Source: Verrucomicrobiota bacterium | GTDB taxonomy: Bacteria; Verrucomicrobiota; Lentisphaeria; Oligosphaerales; JAFGRS01 | DNA length: 6,829 nucleotides | Assembly: GCA_019136035.1 (NCBI GenBank) | Contig: JAGVUW010000627.1 | Location: 1 to 6,829 of the forward strand | Direction of reading: 5' to 3' | Notes under the pieces: generated by a model | The model's input: the letters and a program-made list of their open reading frames with translations, nothing else | The model's database searches: none | What the model was told of the DNA's origin: nothing | Program-made: the position numbers and the translations under genes | In this document: positions 6,259 through 6,829 of the stretch, piece by piece | Layout: every line of letters begins with the position of its first letter | How positions within the stretch are numbered: position 1 is the first letter of the stretch

Positions 6259-6829
6259 TCAGCGCCGCGCCGCCGGCAGTTGCCGGCGCAGGGTGTCCTG
6301 CAGGACCCGGAGCTTCTCCTGCAGCGAGTAGGGCGTGTAGACGTAGTCCTGCTCGAACTGCCAGCCCAGGCGCGAGTCGCGCGTCGCCGCCAGGAGGGCC
6401 AGCTTGGTGCGGCGGATTTCCTGACGCAGGAGCGCCGTCATGCGGTCGAGGACCGCATTGGCGCGGGCCGGGTCGGCCTCGGCGGCCTGGCGCAGGCGCA
6501 GGTCCTCGAACTCGAGGATGGCCGCGCTGCTCTCCATCATGCGCTGGATCTGCTCGGCGACGACCACCTCGCGCAGGGCCCGCGCGCGCTTCTCCGGCGG
6601 GCTGTCCAGGGCGGCGCTGCGGTAGAGCTTCAGGCCGCGCTCCATCAGGCGCGCCGCGGCGCGGAGGTGCTTCAGAAAGACCGGCAGAATCGGCGTCGCG
6701 GGGTCGGCCTGCACACCCGAGACGCTGCGGGCGTAGCTCTCGGCGCGGTTGCTGCGGTTGCTGAAGTCCGGACAGAAGACCAGGTAGAAGACCGTGAACG
6801 GCCAGGCCGGCTGGACCTTGCCGCCCATG
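6259..6829 (-). CDS. C-terminal part of an unidentified protein, cut by window edge
   Basis: The frame is open to the right edge with 189 residues counted from an ATG at 6828, which may be only an internal Met. Nothing upstream is visible, so the true start is unknown. The segment starts with hydrophobic/aromatic sequence (TVFYLVFCPDF), followed by long, charged, Arg/Glu/Ala-rich helices. It ends with TRDSRLGWQFEQDYVYTP and a final helix to LPAARR. The DSRLGxxxE...Y.Y sequence before a last amphipathic helix recalls the C-terminal helical region of DUF4838/alpha-glucuronidase-like proteins of PVC bacteria; this is a memory-based and weak assignment. A structural helical tail of a larger glycoside hydrolase is one possibility, and an unrelated helical protein is another. 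A stem-loop and then the lipoprotein gene follow. Confidence 0.6.
   Translation of the reverse strand, partial: MGGKVQPAWPFTVFYLVFCPDFSNRSNRAESYARSVSGVQADPATPILPVFLKHLRAAARLMERGLKLYRSAALDSPPEKRARALREVVVAEQIQRMMESSAAILEFEDLRLRQAAEADPARANAVLDRMTALLRQEIRRTKLALLAATRDSRLGWQFEQDYVYTPYSLQEKLRVLQDTLRRQLPAARR

Noticed and set aside
6177..6764. 195-residue plus-strand frame over the lipoprotein start and the edge gene
   Set aside because: It is Pro/Arg/Gly/Ala-rich without motifs, crosses the stem-loop, and lies antisense to better-supported minus-strand genes.

Overview
The window is about 70% G+C with long shadow frames. Its mix of families and spacer repeats fits a high-GC Gram-negative, perhaps of the Planctomycetes/Verrucomicrobia/Lentisphaerae (PVC) group. 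That placement is inference: it rests on a remembered resemblance of the palindromic spacer element at 1180-1280 to repeats in such genomes, on the small lipoprotein and DUF3465 pair, and on the cell-envelope signals. There is no rRNA or other phylogenetic marker here.

Layout from left to right. Positions 1-100 are a low-complexity tract that reads as G-runs on the minus strand. Next comes a TraB/GumN-type protein (115-1116, minus), whose stop codon lies in a perfect small hairpin. A 320-base divergent spacer follows (1117-1436); it holds a compound palindromic element and a weak promoter-like site. On the plus strand are a large exported TPR protein (1437-4058) and, 89 bases later, an AGE-family sugar epimerase (4148-5395), which resembles cellobiose 2-epimerases most. 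The plus-strand pair converges, across 36 bases containing a GC hairpin, with a minus-strand series. Read in its own direction, that series is a partial protein entering from the right edge (6259-6829), an 11-bp stem-loop, a 61-residue lipoprotein candidate (6007-6192), and a membrane-anchored DUF3465 protein (5432-5956).

How the genes work together: the TPR protein and epimerase may be co-transcribed, but one is exported and the other looks cytoplasmic, so a shared pathway is not shown. The lipoprotein and DUF3465 genes are 50 bases apart, each with a good ribosome binding site, and look like a small envelope operon. The TraB/GumN, TPR, lipoprotein and DUF3465 products all have N-terminal export or membrane signals, so most of the window encodes cell-envelope proteins.

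I see no CRISPR array, tRNA, rRNA, transposase, integrase, toxin-antitoxin pair or defence gene, and no convincing new multi-gene system. The non-coding structures and the poorly characterised small envelope pair are the parts most worth a second look.
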